Shown here in pieces: positions 10,279 through 20,920 of a stretch of DNA of 64,000 bases (within the stretch, counting starts at the first letter, position 1; each line of letters begins with the position of its first letter). Position numbers and translations under genes: made by a program. The stretch spans positions 1-64,000 of the forward strand of contig NZ_AFIE01000007.1 in NCBI RefSeq assembly GCF_000214135.1. Reading direction: 5' to 3'. This stretch comes from Acinetobacter sp. P8-3-8 (GTDB lineage Bacteria; Pseudomonadota; Gammaproteobacteria; Pseudomonadales; Moraxellaceae). The notes beneath the pieces were generated by a model. That model made no database searches. It saw only the letters and a list, made by a program, of their open reading frames with translations, and had not been told where the DNA came from.

Positions 10279-11271
10279 TTAAGACACACCCGCTGGAAAC
10301 GTAACCACCTTTTCTAACTTCATTTGATTCATCACAATCATCAATAAACGATCAATACCTAAAGCAATACCGGCACATTCCGACATATTTGGTAATGCTG
10401 CCAATAAATACTCATCAATCGGCATTACATGTAAACCGAGCTTTTCACGCTCTGCATTATCTGCTTGAAAACGACTGCGTAAAACATCTGCATCAATCAA
10501 CTCATCATAAGCATTAGCAAGCTCTAAACCTTCAATATAAAGCTCAAAACGGGCTGCAACGAGCTCATCATCTTCATCACGCTTAGTCTTTGCTAAAGAT
10601 GCCATTTCAGGTGGAAAATCAGTTAAAAACACGGGTGTATCAAAACCCAAACTTGGCTCAACCATGTGTGAAAATAATAAGTCGATATAAGCCAAACGAT
10701 CGTCACCTAAATCTAAATTTAAACCGACACGATGCGCAGCATCTTTTAACTCTTTCAACGTTGCTTTGAGTGGGTTTAAATCCAAACGATCCATAAATGC
10801 ATGTTTATAACTCAACACTGTTGGACGGACTTCACCAAAACGCTGAGCAAGTACAACATTTAATAAATCAGTCACTTCCAACATCAAATCTTTCAGACTG
10901 AATTGCGGACGATACCATTCCAACATGGTGAATTCGCTATTGTGTTTACGACCATGCTCATCATCTCTAAACACTTTGCAAATCTGATAAATAGCACCAC
11001 TACCACTCGCCAATAAACGTTTCATGGCAAATTCAGGGGAAGTCTGTAAATAATGCGTTTGCTTCTTCCCTTGCACATGACGCTGCGCTTGTACAGAAGC
11101 TAAATGCACATCGGTTACACCTGCTTGAGAAAGCACAGGAGTTTCAACTTCTAACACATCTTTTTCTGCAAAAAACTGACGGATTTGTGCATACATTTTG
11201 GCACGAGATTTAAGTGCATGAATATCGCATGTCGGTTGATATTGAATCATGTTCTGAACTGGTTGAGTCAT
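10279..11271 (-). CDS. epmA: Elongation factor P--(R)-beta-lysine ligase
   Basis: Class II lysyl-tRNA synthetase paralogue that attaches beta-lysine to elongation factor P. The 330 residues lack the anticodon-binding domain, which separates it from LysS. Motif 2 (YQICKVFRDDEHGRKHNSEF, then TMLEWY) and motif 3 (CAGIALGIDRLLMI) are intact. The length equals E. coli EpmA (325). Its ATG overlaps the pdxB stop as ATGA (11268-11271), so translation is coupled to pdxB. No epmB or efp is seen in the window. Confidence 0.94.
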   Translation of the reverse strand: MTQPVQNMIQYQPTCDIHALKSRAKMYAQIRQFFAEKDVLEVETPVLSQAGVTDVHLASVQAQRHVQGKKQTHYLQTSPEFAMKRLLASGSGAIYQICKVFRDDEHGRKHNSEFTMLEWYRPQFSLKDLMLEVTDLLNVVLAQRFGEVRPTVLSYKHAFMDRLDLNPLKATLKELKDAAHRVGLNLDLGDDRLAYIDLLFSHMVEPSLGFDTPVFLTDFPPEMASLAKTKRDEDDELVAARFELYIEGLELANAYDELIDADVLRSRFQADNAEREKLGLHVMPIDEYLLAALPNMSECAGIALGIDRLLMIVMNQMKLEKVVTFPAGVS

Positions 11272-12335
11272 GCTTTAGGCCCTCCATGCGCAGCCCATTC
11301 ACGGCGTAAAGGATAAGTTTTTCTGAGGTAATCAAACGCTTTTTGATCAACCTTACCATCCTTTAAACACGCTCTTAAATTATCGTCATCACGCTGAATA
11401 TCATAAATTTCAGATAAATATTTTTTTAGAATCTGTTTAATATTATTGCCATAAAAATACTGCTCACAGGTCGGTAACTGTGATTCAAACTTCTTATTTG
11501 CAAGATAGCCAAAATTTTTGCAAAACGCCTCATAAATCATTTGTGTACCACGAGCTTTCCCTTCCAAGCTATAGCCTGCAATGTGTGGTGTAACAATAGT
11601 GATTAAATCGAGTAGTTTTTGTGAAATCTCAGGCTCGTGCTCAAATACATCTAAAACAACTTTACGCTGTGTATTTTGAATATCAGCCATTAATGCTGCT
11701 TCTTCAATCACAGGGCCACGTGCTGAATTAATTAAAATCGCTTCAGGTTTCATCATCGCTAGCGCGTTCGCATCAATTAAATGATAAGTCGCATGTTCGC
11801 CTGTTTTGGTTAATGGCACATGTGTTGTAATTGCATCTGCATTTTTTAATAATGTTTCAAGTTCAACTTGTTGAATGTCACGATGCTCAACAAATGGATC
11901 AAATCCAATCACATTCCAACCCAACAGTTTTGCCATATAAGCCAAACGTGAGCCTACATTCCCTAAACCAATGATACCTAAGGTAAAAGCTTTATTTTGA
12001 TCAATATATTCAGGATTTAAATGCAATAATGCGGTAATCACATACTCAGCAACGGCTTGTGCATTACAACCTGCTGCATTTGACCACGCAATTTGATGTT
12101 TTTCTAAAGCAGAAATATCTAAATGATCGGTTCCGATGGTTGCACTACCCACGAATTGTAGTGCAGTATTTTCAATTAATGCTTCATCCACCGTCGTCAC
12201 AGATCGAACCAATAAAGCTTCAGCCTTTTCTACATCATCATGCGTTAAAGAACGCCCTGCTGCTTGATGAATCTCTCCGAATTCTGAAAAGAAATATTCA
12301 GTAAATGCTAGATTTTCATCTGCAACAATTTTCAT
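11268..12335 (-). CDS. pdxB: Erythronate-4-phosphate dehydrogenase
   Basis: Second step of the DXP-independent vitamin B6 pathway; an NAD-dependent D-2-hydroxyacid dehydrogenase. It shows the N-terminal KIVADENLAFTEYFF, the Rossmann loop GIIGLGNVGSRLA, the HVPLTKTGEH strand, NSARGPVI and the catalytic-histidine segment TPHIAGYSLEGK. A PdxB-type C-terminal dimerization domain follows. The frame extends to TTG 12347, but ATG 12335 gives the family start MKIVADEN (355 residues). It leads a two-gene operon with epmA. Confidence 0.94.
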   Translation of the reverse strand: MKIVADENLAFTEYFFSEFGEIHQAAGRSLTHDDVEKAEALLVRSVTTVDEALIENTALQFVGSATIGTDHLDISALEKHQIAWSNAAGCNAQAVAEYVITALLHLNPEYIDQNKAFTLGIIGLGNVGSRLAYMAKLLGWNVIGFDPFVEHRDIQQVELETLLKNADAITTHVPLTKTGEHATYHLIDANALAMMKPEAILINSARGPVIEEAALMADIQNTQRKVVLDVFEHEPEISQKLLDLITIVTPHIAGYSLEGKARGTQMIYEAFCKNFGYLANKKFESQLPTCEQYFYGNNIKQILKKYLSEIYDIQRDDDNLRACLKDGKVDQKAFDYLRKTYPLRREWAAHGGPKA

Positions 12336-12506
12336 AGCTTTGTCCAACCTGTTTAAGCCACTATGATAACGCTTTGCAGATATTAAAACTATTGCAGTTC
12401 ATACATCTCATGCTTTAAAACGCACTGAAAATACTTTAAAACTTAATTTGCCAAATCATTTTGAATAAACATGGTTTTTAATGATTACATTCATTTGGAA
12501 AAGTCT

Positions 12507-13322
12507 ATGTCAGAACAAGATCAAATAGAAAGAACACCGCATCCAATTACCATAGATCGCCTAATTGATGATTTGCAAAGTCTTGGACTTAAACACGGCG
12601 ATACTGTCATTGTTCATTCGTCATTAAGTGCGCTAGGTTGGGTAAATGGTGGCGCTATAGCTGTTATAAAAGCGCTTTTGGAAACTGTAGGAAGTAAGGG
12701 AAATGTATGTATGCCTGCACATTCATCACAAATTTCAGATCCTGCCAATTGGAACCAACCTCCAGTGCCAAAATCTTGGATTCAAACTATTCGAGATACC
12801 ATGCCAGTGTTTGAAGCAACAACTACTCCAACAAGAGAAATGGGACAAATCGCTGAATCATTTAGAACATGGCCAAAAGTAGTCAGAAGTTATCATCCCT
12901 TCGCATCTTTTTGTGCAATAGGCCCTGCTGCTGAGGGAATTACCAAAGAGCACCTTTTAGATGATCCTTTTGGTGAACAATCCCCTTTAGCCAAACTTTA
13001 TCAACTCAAAGCCAAAGTATTATTACTGGGTGTAGATTTTAATCGCTGTACAGCACTACATCTTGCAGAAAATAGAGCTTTTCCAAATCGTAAACTGGAA
13101 AAAGAAGGTGCGCCATTCATTGAAAATGGCGCTCGAAAATGGGTCGAATTCGATCTACCTGAATTTATGGATGTAGATAAATTTATTCCGATAGGAAAAG
13201 AACTTGTTGATTCAAAATATGGCGAACGAAAAAAAGTCGGTGAAGGTTATGGCATCTTCGTCGATATGCAATTACTGGTTGATCATGCTGTGAACACTTG
13301 GACAAATTCAAATCAATCTTAA
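12507..13322 (+). CDS. AAC(3)-family aminoglycoside N-acetyltransferase-like protein
   Basis: Member of the Antibiotic_NAT family, acetyl-CoA-dependent enzymes that include aminoglycoside 3-N-acetyltransferases and YokD-like proteins. It has VHSSLSALGWVNGG, the PTREMGQIAE loop, HPFASFCAIG with the family histidine, and LLLGVDFNRCTALHLAE. About 271 residues, as expected. ATG 12471 is also in frame, but GGAAAAG before ATG 12507 favours the shorter form. It is divergent from pdxB and shows no mobile context, so it looks like a resident chromosomal gene. Activity on real aminoglycosides cannot be judged from sequence. Confidence 0.85.
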   Translation: MSEQDQIERTPHPITIDRLIDDLQSLGLKHGDTVIVHSSLSALGWVNGGAIAVIKALLETVGSKGNVCMPAHSSQISDPANWNQPPVPKSWIQTIRDTMPVFEATTTPTREMGQIAESFRTWPKVVRSYHPFASFCAIGPAAEGITKEHLLDDPFGEQSPLAKLYQLKAKVLLLGVDFNRCTALHLAENRAFPNRKLEKEGAPFIENGARKWVEFDLPEFMDVDKFIPIGKELVDSKYGERKKVGEGYGIFVDMQLLVDHAVNTWTNSNQS

Positions 13323-13359
13323 ATCTTTACCTTTTAAATAATCAAATTAATAACCACAA

Positions 13360-13387
13360 AAAACCCGCAAGATCACTTACGGGTTTT
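13360..13387. terminator. Bidirectional terminator between the AAC(3)-like gene and sthA
   Basis: AAAACCCG (13360-13367) pairs with CGGGTTTT (13380-13387), extended by AAG/CTT inside. It has A-rich and T-rich flanks and lies between two convergent genes. Confidence 0.8.
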
Positions 13388-13423
13388 CATTATAAAAAAT
13401 AAAATTATTGGAAATAAATCATT

Positions 13424-14839
13424 TTAAAACAAACGATTCATACCATTTAAAGTTGCGACACGATACGCTTCAGCCATGGTTGGATAATTGAATGTCGTTT
13501 CAACAAAATACTTAATGGTATTGTTTCCACTTTGCATCACTGCCTGACCAATGTGAATAATTTCCGCAGCATTATTTCCGAAACAATGTACACCTAACAA
13601 TTCCAAAGTATCACGATGGAACAAGATTTTTAATTCACCAACTGTATCGCCTGTAATTTGCGCACGAGCCAAATGACGGAAAGAAGCCTGTCCTACCTCA
13701 TACGGAATTTTCTCAGCTGTTAACTGGCTTTCAGTTTTACCAAAGAATGAAATCTCAGGAATAGTGTAAATCCCTGTAGGAATATCTGTGACAGGTTTAA
13801 TATTTTCTTCGCCGCTCATATTTGAGCCTGCACAACGTCCTTGGTCATACGCCGCTGAAGCCAAAGAAGGCCAACCAATCACATCACCAGCCGCGTAGAT
13901 ATTTTCCACTTCAGTTTGGTACTGCTCATTCACAGACAATTGACCACGACTGTTTGGAGTAATGCCCACATTCTCAAGACCTAAGCCATCGGTATTTCCA
14001 GAACGGCCGTTACACCATAAGATAGCATCCGCTTTAATTTTCTTACCACTTTGTAGGTGCATTACTACATGATCATCAAAAGTTTCTAAATGATCAATCT
14101 GTTCATTATTACGAATGAGCACACCTTGTTCACGTAAATGGTAAGACAATGCATCAGCAATTTCATCATCCAAATAATTCAACAATTGGTGCTGAGTATT
14201 GATCAAATCGACTTTATGATCTAATCCGATGAAAATTGAAGCATATTCACAACCAATTACACCTGCGCCATAAATGATGATTTTATGAATCGGGTAATCT
14301 AAATCTAAGATTTTGTCTGAATCAAATACGCGCGGATGATTGAAATCTAAACCTTGTGGATGATAAGGACGGCTACCTGTTGCAAGTACAAGTTGTTTAA
14401 AACCTAAAGTTTCTTTTACACCATCTTCACTGAAAATAATCACAGTGTTCTTATCTTGAATGTAAGCACGCCCATGAAATACATCAATATTATTGCGGTC
14501 ATAAAAACGTGAATGCGTATCAACTTGCTGTTGAATCACCTTATGTGCATTACGCAATACCTGTTTCATAGTGAATTGTTTCCAATCCCCTACTTTCTTA
14601 AACATCGGATCACGTTGATAACGGATAATGCTTGAAACTGTTTGACGTAAAGCTTTACTTGGAATTGTTCCAACATGGGTACAGTTACCACCAAGTTGTT
14701 CACGTATATCAACAATTGCAACACGCTTACCCGATTTAGCAAGCTTCATTGCCGCGCCTTCACCAGCAGGACCAGAGCCAAGTACGACTGCATCGTATTT
14801 CACAAAATTCCCACTAACGACTTCTTTCTTACGTGGCAT
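13424..14839 (-). CDS. sthA: Soluble pyridine nucleotide transhydrogenase
   Basis: FAD flavoprotein that transfers hydride between NADPH and NAD+. It has the FAD loop [13 protein letters not shown] and a disulfide-oxidoreductase-like site in which one cysteine is replaced ([16 protein letters not shown]), the SthA hallmark. The NAD loop is [15 protein letters not shown], and the second FAD motif is [15 protein letters not shown]. 471 residues, near E. coli SthA (466). ATG 14839 follows AAGGAGC. The shared terminator lies after its stop. Together with maeB, the window encodes two enzymes that set the NADPH balance. Confidence 0.94.
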   Translation of the reverse strand: MPRKKEVVSGNFVKYDAVVLGSGPAGEGAAMKLAKSGKRVAIVDIREQLGGNCTHVGTIPSKALRQTVSSIIRYQRDPMFKKVGDWKQFTMKQVLRNAHKVIQQQVDTHSRFYDRNNIDVFHGRAYIQDKNTVIIFSEDGVKETLGFKQLVLATGSRPYHPQGLDFNHPRVFDSDKILDLDYPIHKIIIYGAGVIGCEYASIFIGLDHKVDLINTQHQLLNYLDDEIADALSYHLREQGVLIRNNEQIDHLETFDDHVVMHLQSGKKIKADAILWCNGRSGNTDGLGLENVGITPNSRGQLSVNEQYQTEVENIYAAGDVIGWPSLASAAYDQGRCAGSNMSGEENIKPVTDIPTGIYTIPEISFFGKTESQLTAEKIPYEVGQASFRHLARAQITGDTVGELKILFHRDTLELLGVHCFGNNAAEIIHIGQAVMQSGNNTIKYFVETTFNYPTMAEAYRVATLNGMNRLF

Positions 14840-15037
14840 TTAAAGCTCCTTATACTAAATTCAGTCTATATCTAGGGGCATATTATGAACTAAAGTGAAA
14901 AAATTTTCTGTATTTCACATGCATATATTCTGTGATAACCACATTTAGTATATGAATAGTGTTTTTACCCTATCTTTTCGCATTCTACGTTATAATAAAT
15001 CTCCTCTCCCCCGTAGAAAACAGTGGAAAAGTTGAAT

Positions 15038-16051
15038 ATGTCAGAGAACCGTAAACCAGAACAGGGCGTCAAATTACGTGGTGCAGAAAAAGTTGCACGT
15101 ATACCTGTAAAAGTTATCCCAACGGTTGAAACGCCTCGAAAGCCTGATTGGATTCGGGTCAAGATGGCTGCGCCTGATGAGGTTCAACGTATTAAAACCA
15201 CTTTACGTGCGCAAAAATTACATACGGTATGTGAAGAAGCTGCCTGCCCAAATTTACCTGAATGTTTTGGTGGTGGTACAGCAACCTTTATGATCATGGG
15301 TGATATTTGTACTCGTCGCTGTCCTTTCTGTGATGTTGCACATGGTCGCCCAAATGCGCTTGATCCTGATGAACCTCGTCACATGGCAGAAACCATTGCC
15401 AATCTTGGTTTGAAATATGCTGTGATCACTTCGGTTGACCGTGATGACTTATTGGATGGTGGTGCACAACATTTTGTTGATTGTATTAAAGAAGCACGTG
15501 CATTAAGTCCAAAAACATTACTTGAAATCTTAGTTCCAGATTTCCGTGGTCGTATGGATGTTGCACTACGCATCATGACGGAATGCCCACCTGATGTGTT
15601 TAACCACAACATTGAAACGGTACCTCGTCTTTATAAAGCAATGCGTCCGGGTTCTGACTATCAACACTCTTTAACTTTATTGAAAATGTTTAAAGAATAT
15701 TGTCCAGATGTACCAACTAAATGTGGTTTGATGGTCGGTATTGGTGAAACTGAAGAAGAAGTGATTGCACTTTTGGATGACTTACATGCGCATGGCGTAG
15801 ACTATGTCACGATTGGTCAATACTTACAGCCTTCTAAAGAACATGCACCGATTGATCGTTTTGTAACACCTGAAGAATTTGAGCGTTATACAGCACATGG
15901 TCACAAGCTTGGATTTAAAAATATTTGGGCTGCACCGATGGTACGTTCAAGTTATTTTGCAGATCGTCAATATTACGGTGAGCCTGTTCCACAAGTTCGT
16001 CGTAAAGCGGATCCTGCGAAGAAAATTGCCGTTCAAACCATTGAAGCGTAA
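15038..16051 (+). CDS. lipA: Lipoyl synthase
   Basis: Radical SAM enzyme that inserts two sulfurs into protein-bound octanoyl groups. Both iron-sulfur sites are complete: auxiliary cluster cysteines C65, C70 and C76 ([12 protein letters not shown]) and the radical SAM cysteines C91, C95 and C98 (CTRRCPFC). The C-terminal RSSY segment that closes the auxiliary cluster is present. An in-frame GTG at 15023 gives five extra residues, but ATG 15038 with GTGGAAAAG upstream is the better start (337 aa). lipB is not adjacent. Confidence 0.95.
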   Translation: MSENRKPEQGVKLRGAEKVARIPVKVIPTVETPRKPDWIRVKMAAPDEVQRIKTTLRAQKLHTVCEEAACPNLPECFGGGTATFMIMGDICTRRCPFCDVAHGRPNALDPDEPRHMAETIANLGLKYAVITSVDRDDLLDGGAQHFVDCIKEARALSPKTLLEILVPDFRGRMDVALRIMTECPPDVFNHNIETVPRLYKAMRPGSDYQHSLTLLKMFKEYCPDVPTKCGLMVGIGETEEEVIALLDDLHAHGVDYVTIGQYLQPSKEHAPIDRFVTPEEFERYTAHGHKLGFKNIWAAPMVRSSYFADRQYYGEPVPQVRRKADPAKKIAVQTIEA

Positions 16052-16090
16052 TTGCTACAAATAAAAATATTCTATTTTTAAATTGAAAAG

Positions 16091-16113
16091 CCCTCAGATA
16101 TTGAGGGTTTTTT
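16091..16113 (+). terminator. lipA intrinsic terminator
   Basis: CCCTCA (16091-16096) pairs with TGAGGG (16102-16107) and is followed by a run of six T, 40 bases after the lipA stop. Confidence 0.85.
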
Positions 16114-16146
16114 ATGTCTAAAATTTAAGAATTATTCTATGCATAA

Positions 16147-16172
16147 AAAACCGATGCCTAAACATCGGTTAT
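16147..16172 (-). terminator. Terminator of the M61 peptidase gene
   Basis: AACCGATG (16149-16156) pairs with CATCGGTT (16163-16170). Read on the minus strand it is followed by a T-run, as expected for the gene ending at 16210. Confidence 0.8.
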
Positions 16173-16209
16173 TAAAAATCTAATGAATGCTAATCTAAAA
16201 TGAAATCGA

Positions 16210-17919
16210 TTAAGCCTTCAACCATTTCTCAGCTTGAGCTTGATCTACAACATTTAACTCAACAGTAGTTAAATCAATTTCCCCGCCCTGCAATTCAAAT
16301 TGTATAAACTCATCACGGCGGAAAGCATAAACAGTAAATGTACCTTGCTGTTTTGCGTATGTGCTTAGTAACTTTTCAGAAGCTTTTAAGCCATCTATCG
16401 CAACCATCACATCATTTGCAGATAAGCCTGCTTGAACGCCCGCACCATCACGACGCGCTTGCTGAATCAGTAGACCTTCAGGCTTTTCTACAACTTTTAA
16501 ACCAAATGGCAAGGTCTTGTCATTTTTTAAACTATAGCTTAAACCAAATTCAGGGAACAATTGATCTAACGGTAATTCATCGGTGGTGTTAATCAAATGA
16601 TTAATTTGCTCAGTCCAATCATCACCTGTCAATTCTTTGCACAATTCAAAAATAGTACGTTCATTCACCTGAATGCCTTTTTGAGAATTTTCGTACAAAC
16701 GGCGCATCAAAGCATCTAAGTTAGAACCACGTAAACGCAAACCTAAATCTAAACACAATGCAACCAAGCAACCTTTGTTGTAGTAACTGGTTCCTGCATT
16801 ATTCGAGTTCTCATCTTGACGGTAGAATTTAATCCATGCATCAAAACTCGACTCAGAAACAGACTGAATAAAACGTCCCGGATTTTGTAAATAACGATCA
16901 ATCTGTGATTTCAATAATTTCAAATATGACTCTTGAGAAATCACACCACTACGATACAAAATCAAATCATCATAATACGAAGTAAAACCTTCGAAAATCC
17001 ACAATAAGCTGGTATAGCCTTCTTGATCTAAATCATAATTTGCAAAATTTTCAGGGCGAATAAATTTCACTAACCAAGAATGAAAATATTCATGGCTACA
17101 TAAGCCTAAGAAACGTTGATAATCCGCCGAAGGCTCAGTCGGTTCATCAGCTTTAGGTAAATCATCACGTGGAGAAATCAAACTGGTACTGTTTGGGTGT
17201 TCCAAACCACCATAGCTATTGCCTGTTGCCATGGTCATAAAGGTATAGTCTGAAAATGGTGCTGAACCAAACATTGAGATTTCAGTGCTACAAATTTTTT
17301 CAATGTCTTGTTTCATACGTTCAGCATTCATTGCATGCTGACCTGAAACCACAAATTCATGCGGGATGCCATTGGCTTCAAAACTAAAACGAGTTTGATC
17401 AGCCAATTCAAAAGGTGCATCAATCAATTGAGCATAATTATCAGCTTTTAAAGTGTAACGCCCTTTAACTAAGCTTTTAGACGCTAAACCTGTAGCTATT
17501 TGGAAATGTTTGAGCCCATCAGGTAAGAATATTTCCAACTCAATCGGTGCTTGTTCTTGGTCTTCTAAACCTAAACATACGCATGCAGGATTGACGTATA
17601 AACGTGTTTGATCGACATAAGCGCCACGCACGGATAGATCATAGGCATAGACATCATATTCAACCGTAATCAGTTCATGGTCTGTGTTATATAAACGCCA
17701 TTTATTTTTTTCAAATTTATTGATTTTCAGCTGACGACCATCTTCATCGTAGGCTTTAACCGATTCGAGATGCTTCGCAAATTCACGAATTAAATAACTA
17801 CCCGGTATCCACGTGGGTAATGAAAGTACCTGTGTTGGATTGGCAAGAAAACGTAAAGTAACATGAACGAGATGTTGACGATATTCGTCAAATTCAATTT
17901 GATAATGCAACATAGTCAT
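16210..17919 (-). CDS. M61-family metallopeptidase with PDZ domain
   Basis: Glycyl-aminopeptidase-like protease. The zinc motif HEYFHSW gives H276, E277 and H280, and the third ligand lies in the FEGFTSYYDD helix about 35 residues later. The N-terminal region is the beta-rich M61 domain. Residues about 460-560 form a PDZ domain (LLIQQARRDGAGVQAGLSANDVMVAIDG). No signal peptide is seen, so a cytoplasmic location is suggested. ATG 17919 and ATG 17913 are both possible starts. The physiological substrate is not evident. It has its own terminator and stands as a single-gene unit. Confidence 0.88.
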   Translation of the reverse strand: MTMLHYQIEFDEYRQHLVHVTLRFLANPTQVLSLPTWIPGSYLIREFAKHLESVKAYDEDGRQLKINKFEKNKWRLYNTDHELITVEYDVYAYDLSVRGAYVDQTRLYVNPACVCLGLEDQEQAPIELEIFLPDGLKHFQIATGLASKSLVKGRYTLKADNYAQLIDAPFELADQTRFSFEANGIPHEFVVSGQHAMNAERMKQDIEKICSTEISMFGSAPFSDYTFMTMATGNSYGGLEHPNSTSLISPRDDLPKADEPTEPSADYQRFLGLCSHEYFHSWLVKFIRPENFANYDLDQEGYTSLLWIFEGFTSYYDDLILYRSGVISQESYLKLLKSQIDRYLQNPGRFIQSVSESSFDAWIKFYRQDENSNNAGTSYYNKGCLVALCLDLGLRLRGSNLDALMRRLYENSQKGIQVNERTIFELCKELTGDDWTEQINHLINTTDELPLDQLFPEFGLSYSLKNDKTLPFGLKVVEKPEGLLIQQARRDGAGVQAGLSANDVMVAIDGLKASEKLLSTYAKQQGTFTVYAFRRDEFIQFELQGGEIDLTTVELNVVDQAQAEKWLKA

Positions 17920-18091
17920 CTATTTAAAATACAAAACAAAGAAATTACCAATTAGAGTAGCATTTTTTTACAAAGTCATCCGCTGTTAGTCGCAATTGTC
18001 TGCAATTTTAACTAGCCTTGTTTTGAAAAAAGGCATAGCATTCCCCGCAGTTTGTGCGTTCTCGCCATAGGATTGGCTAAAGGTAAATCTG

Positions 18092-19354
18092 TTGAAAATT
18101 CTCGTTTATTTTATTGCATTACTCAGCTTAATTTGTTCCACACTGGTCAATGCTGCTTTATTAAATATAAATCCTCAAACGGTTGAGGCTGAAGCTTGGA
18201 CTATTTTAGATACGCAGACAGGGCAAACCCTTGCTGAATATAATAGCCATGCGCAACGTGCGCCTGCATCCATGACCAAAATGATGGTTGCATATATTGC
18301 GCTTAAAGAGCTAAAAGCAGGTCACATTCGCAAAGAAGAAATTATTACAGCAACCCCAGTTGTGCAGATGGTGCAATGGGATGAATCACAAATGTATCTC
18401 AAACAAGGCGAGCAGATTTCAGTAGATCAACTGCTTGCTGGTCTGATTGTCATGTCAGCAAATGATGCGGCTGTGACTTTGGCAGAACGTATTTCAGGCA
18501 GTGTTCCCGCTTTTGTCGCACGAATGAATCAAGAAGCTCAAGCTTTGGGAATGAAAGACACGCATTTTGCCAATGCACCGGGTATCACCATGCCTGACCA
18601 CTTTTCTTCTGCACATGATATGGCGCTTTTAGGTCAAGCTGTGACCATGCAAACACCTGAATACTTACATTATTCAGTGATGCCAAGTTTCAGCTATAAC
18701 CAACGCTTTCACCATGCAACCAATTTGGTTTTAAAATCTGATCCAAGTGTGGATGGTTTAAAAACAGGTTTTACCAAAGCCGCAGGTTATAATTTAGCAC
18801 TAACGGCACATCGCCCTTCTAGCATTGCAGAATCTCCAGATCGTCGTTTAATCGTTGTAGTGATGGGTGCTAAAAGTGCCATAAAACGTGCTGAAGTTGC
18901 GCATAAACTATTGAACCTCGGCTATGCATACACACGCGATGAAGTCGCAATTAAAGATAAACAATTGATTGCTGAATTGCCTGTGATCAAATCAACTTTA
19001 AAAATGTTTAAAGTTGAAGCTAAAAAACCGCAACTGGTCACCACATCTTTATACAATGATCCAACACCAATTGATTTGATGACCTTTGATGTAAATAACA
19101 GCAAAGTAATGAAACCTGACTTAAACGGCATACTGACTGCTGTTGAGCCTTTGCAAGATACGCAAACACATTTAAATGTTGAATTAAATGAAACCTCTTT
19201 AACTGCGCCACTTGAAAAAATTATGCATTTGGCAAAAGTGAATGTTTATCAAAATAATGTTTTAATTCAGACCTTTGATATTGAAGATGAAGTGCATATT
19301 GAGCAAGCATCGTGGTTTGAACGTTTATTAGAATGGATCAAATCACTCTTTTAA
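18092..19354 (+). CDS. D-alanyl-D-alanine carboxypeptidase (PBP5/6 type)
   Basis: Trims the terminal D-Ala of peptidoglycan stem peptides in the periplasm. An N-terminal hydrophobic signal peptide ends near VNA. The serine-enzyme motifs are SMTK (S60-K63), SAN (122-124) and KTG (224-226). The C-terminal beta domain ends in an amphipathic WFERLLEWIKSLF helix typical of DacA/DacC membrane anchoring. TTG 18092 is the likely start because AAAGG (18079-18083) precedes it and an ATG would lose the signal peptide. A DacA or DacC name is not separable from sequence alone. Confidence 0.9.
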   Translation: MKILVYFIALLSLICSTLVNAALLNINPQTVEAEAWTILDTQTGQTLAEYNSHAQRAPASMTKMMVAYIALKELKAGHIRKEEIITATPVVQMVQWDESQMYLKQGEQISVDQLLAGLIVMSANDAAVTLAERISGSVPAFVARMNQEAQALGMKDTHFANAPGITMPDHFSSAHDMALLGQAVTMQTPEYLHYSVMPSFSYNQRFHHATNLVLKSDPSVDGLKTGFTKAAGYNLALTAHRPSSIAESPDRRLIVVVMGAKSAIKRAEVAHKLLNLGYAYTRDEVAIKDKQLIAELPVIKSTLKMFKVEAKKPQLVTTSLYNDPTPIDLMTFDVNNSKVMKPDLNGILTAVEPLQDTQTHLNVELNETSLTAPLEKIMHLAKVNVYQNNVLIQTFDIEDEVHIEQASWFERLLEWIKSLF

Positions 19355-19441
19355 TTCGAATACTTCTAAAACCGACTTTTTTACTCAGTTTTATTGTATT
19401 TATGTAAATTGTAATACAAAAAAAACTCAAATATTTAAAGA

Positions 19442-19469
19442 GGATGGCATATTTAAGCCATCCTTTTTT
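19442..19469 (+). terminator. Terminator after the carboxypeptidase gene
   Basis: GGATGGC (19442-19448) pairs with GCCATCC (19457-19463), followed by T6. It ends just 21 bases before the ndh start. Confidence 0.85.
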
Positions 19470-19490
19470 ATAATAAATCGAGTCTTTTGT

Positions 19491-20777
19491 ATGTCAAATC
19501 TACATCATATTGTGATCGTTGGTGGTGGTGCTGGTGGTTTAGAGCTGGTTACTCAGCTTGGTGATACGCTCGGAAAAAGTAAAAAAGCCAAAATCACCCT
19601 TGTAGATCAAAAGCTTACCCATATTTGGAAACCGCTTTTACACGAAATCGCTGCTGGAACCATGAATCCAAGCGAAGAAGAAATGAATTATTATGCCCAT
19701 GCAGCAAAACACCATTATGAGTTTGTATTGGGTCGTTTTGAGCAACTGGATCGTGACAATAAAACCATCACTTTAAGCAAAACCCAATCTTCAAAATATG
19801 AATCAAGCCATGAGCAAATTACTTTAGCTTATGACACTTTAATTCTGGCTTTAGGCTCAGTATCCAACGACTTCAATACACCAGGTGTTAAAGAGTTTTG
19901 TCACTATTTGGATAGTCGCCATCAAGCAGAAGTTTTTCAACAAGACTTATTACATTTATATTTGGATGCACAAAATAAAGATGTGGATCGCAACCTACAA
20001 ATTGCAATCATTGGCGCAGGTGCAACAGGTGTAGAACTTGCTGCAGAACTCGTACAAGCTAAACAGAATTTTTATAAATATGGTTTAAATAAAATTAATC
20101 CGAAAAATGTCAAAATTTCATTGGTTGAAGGTGCTGATCGTATTTTGCCTGCCCTTTCAGAAAAAATTGCTGAACATGCAACTCATCAATTAGAGCGCAT
20201 GAAAATCGACGTATTAACGACTAAACGTGTTGAAAAAGTAGATGCTGAGAAAGTCTATTTTACTGATGGCACTTCGATTGATGCACAACTAAAAGTTTGG
20301 GCTGCGGGAATTAAAACACCAGACGTGATTGCCCATTTAAAAGGCTTTGAAAAAGACCGTATGGGCCGTTTAGATGTCTATGCGACATTACAGACCAAAT
20401 CCGATCCAAATGTCTTTGCCTTTGGCGATTGTGCACACTGTATATTAGATGCACGTGAAGCACCGCTCGGGCCTCGTGCACAAGTAGCAAGCCAACAAGC
20501 CACCTTTTTGGCTGAAGCAATGCAAGCACGAATCAAAGGTAGACCATTACCAATGTTCCAATTCTCAGACAAAGGCTCACTTGTCTCATTAAGCAAGAAT
20601 AAAGCTGTAGGCGAATTACTGGGACAGGTCAATGTTCAAGGTTTTGTTGCAAAATCAATGTACGTATCATTGTACCGTATGCATCAAGCCACGATTTATG
20701 GTTATGCACATGCAGGCTTACTAACCGCTAAAGATTTTGTTACACGAAAAATCGCACCAAAAATTAAATTGCATTGA
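19491..20777 (+). CDS. ndh: Type II NADH dehydrogenase
   Basis: Single-subunit, non-pumping NADH:quinone oxidoreductase on the inner face of the membrane. It has the FAD loop IVIVGGGAGGLELV, the second Rossmann loop IAIIGAGATGVELAAEL for NADH, and VFAFGDCAHC near the C-terminal FAD contact. The C-terminal part (about 350-428) is amphipathic, as expected for membrane binding. 428 residues is the usual size. The gene lies between two terminators and is probably monocistronic. Confidence 0.92.
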   Translation: MSNLHHIVIVGGGAGGLELVTQLGDTLGKSKKAKITLVDQKLTHIWKPLLHEIAAGTMNPSEEEMNYYAHAAKHHYEFVLGRFEQLDRDNKTITLSKTQSSKYESSHEQITLAYDTLILALGSVSNDFNTPGVKEFCHYLDSRHQAEVFQQDLLHLYLDAQNKDVDRNLQIAIIGAGATGVELAAELVQAKQNFYKYGLNKINPKNVKISLVEGADRILPALSEKIAEHATHQLERMKIDVLTTKRVEKVDAEKVYFTDGTSIDAQLKVWAAGIKTPDVIAHLKGFEKDRMGRLDVYATLQTKSDPNVFAFGDCAHCILDAREAPLGPRAQVASQQATFLAEAMQARIKGRPLPMFQFSDKGSLVSLSKNKAVGELLGQVNVQGFVAKSMYVSLYRMHQATIYGYAHAGLLTAKDFVTRKIAPKIKLH

Positions 20778-20920
20778 AATTTGATTTTTTGCCCTTATTA
20801 ATGAAAAAATCGTCAAAAAAATGATGAAAATGCAATTTTTTACTAATTTTAGTCTACAAAAATTGCTTTTCACTTTATGATGTACACTTAAAACTATCGA
20901 TTATCGAATGGATCAATAAC

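Noticed and set aside
16338-16592. An 84-codon plus-strand ORF inside the M61 peptidase gene
   Set aside because: It is a shadow of the peptidase, with no ribosome-binding site or recognisable family.
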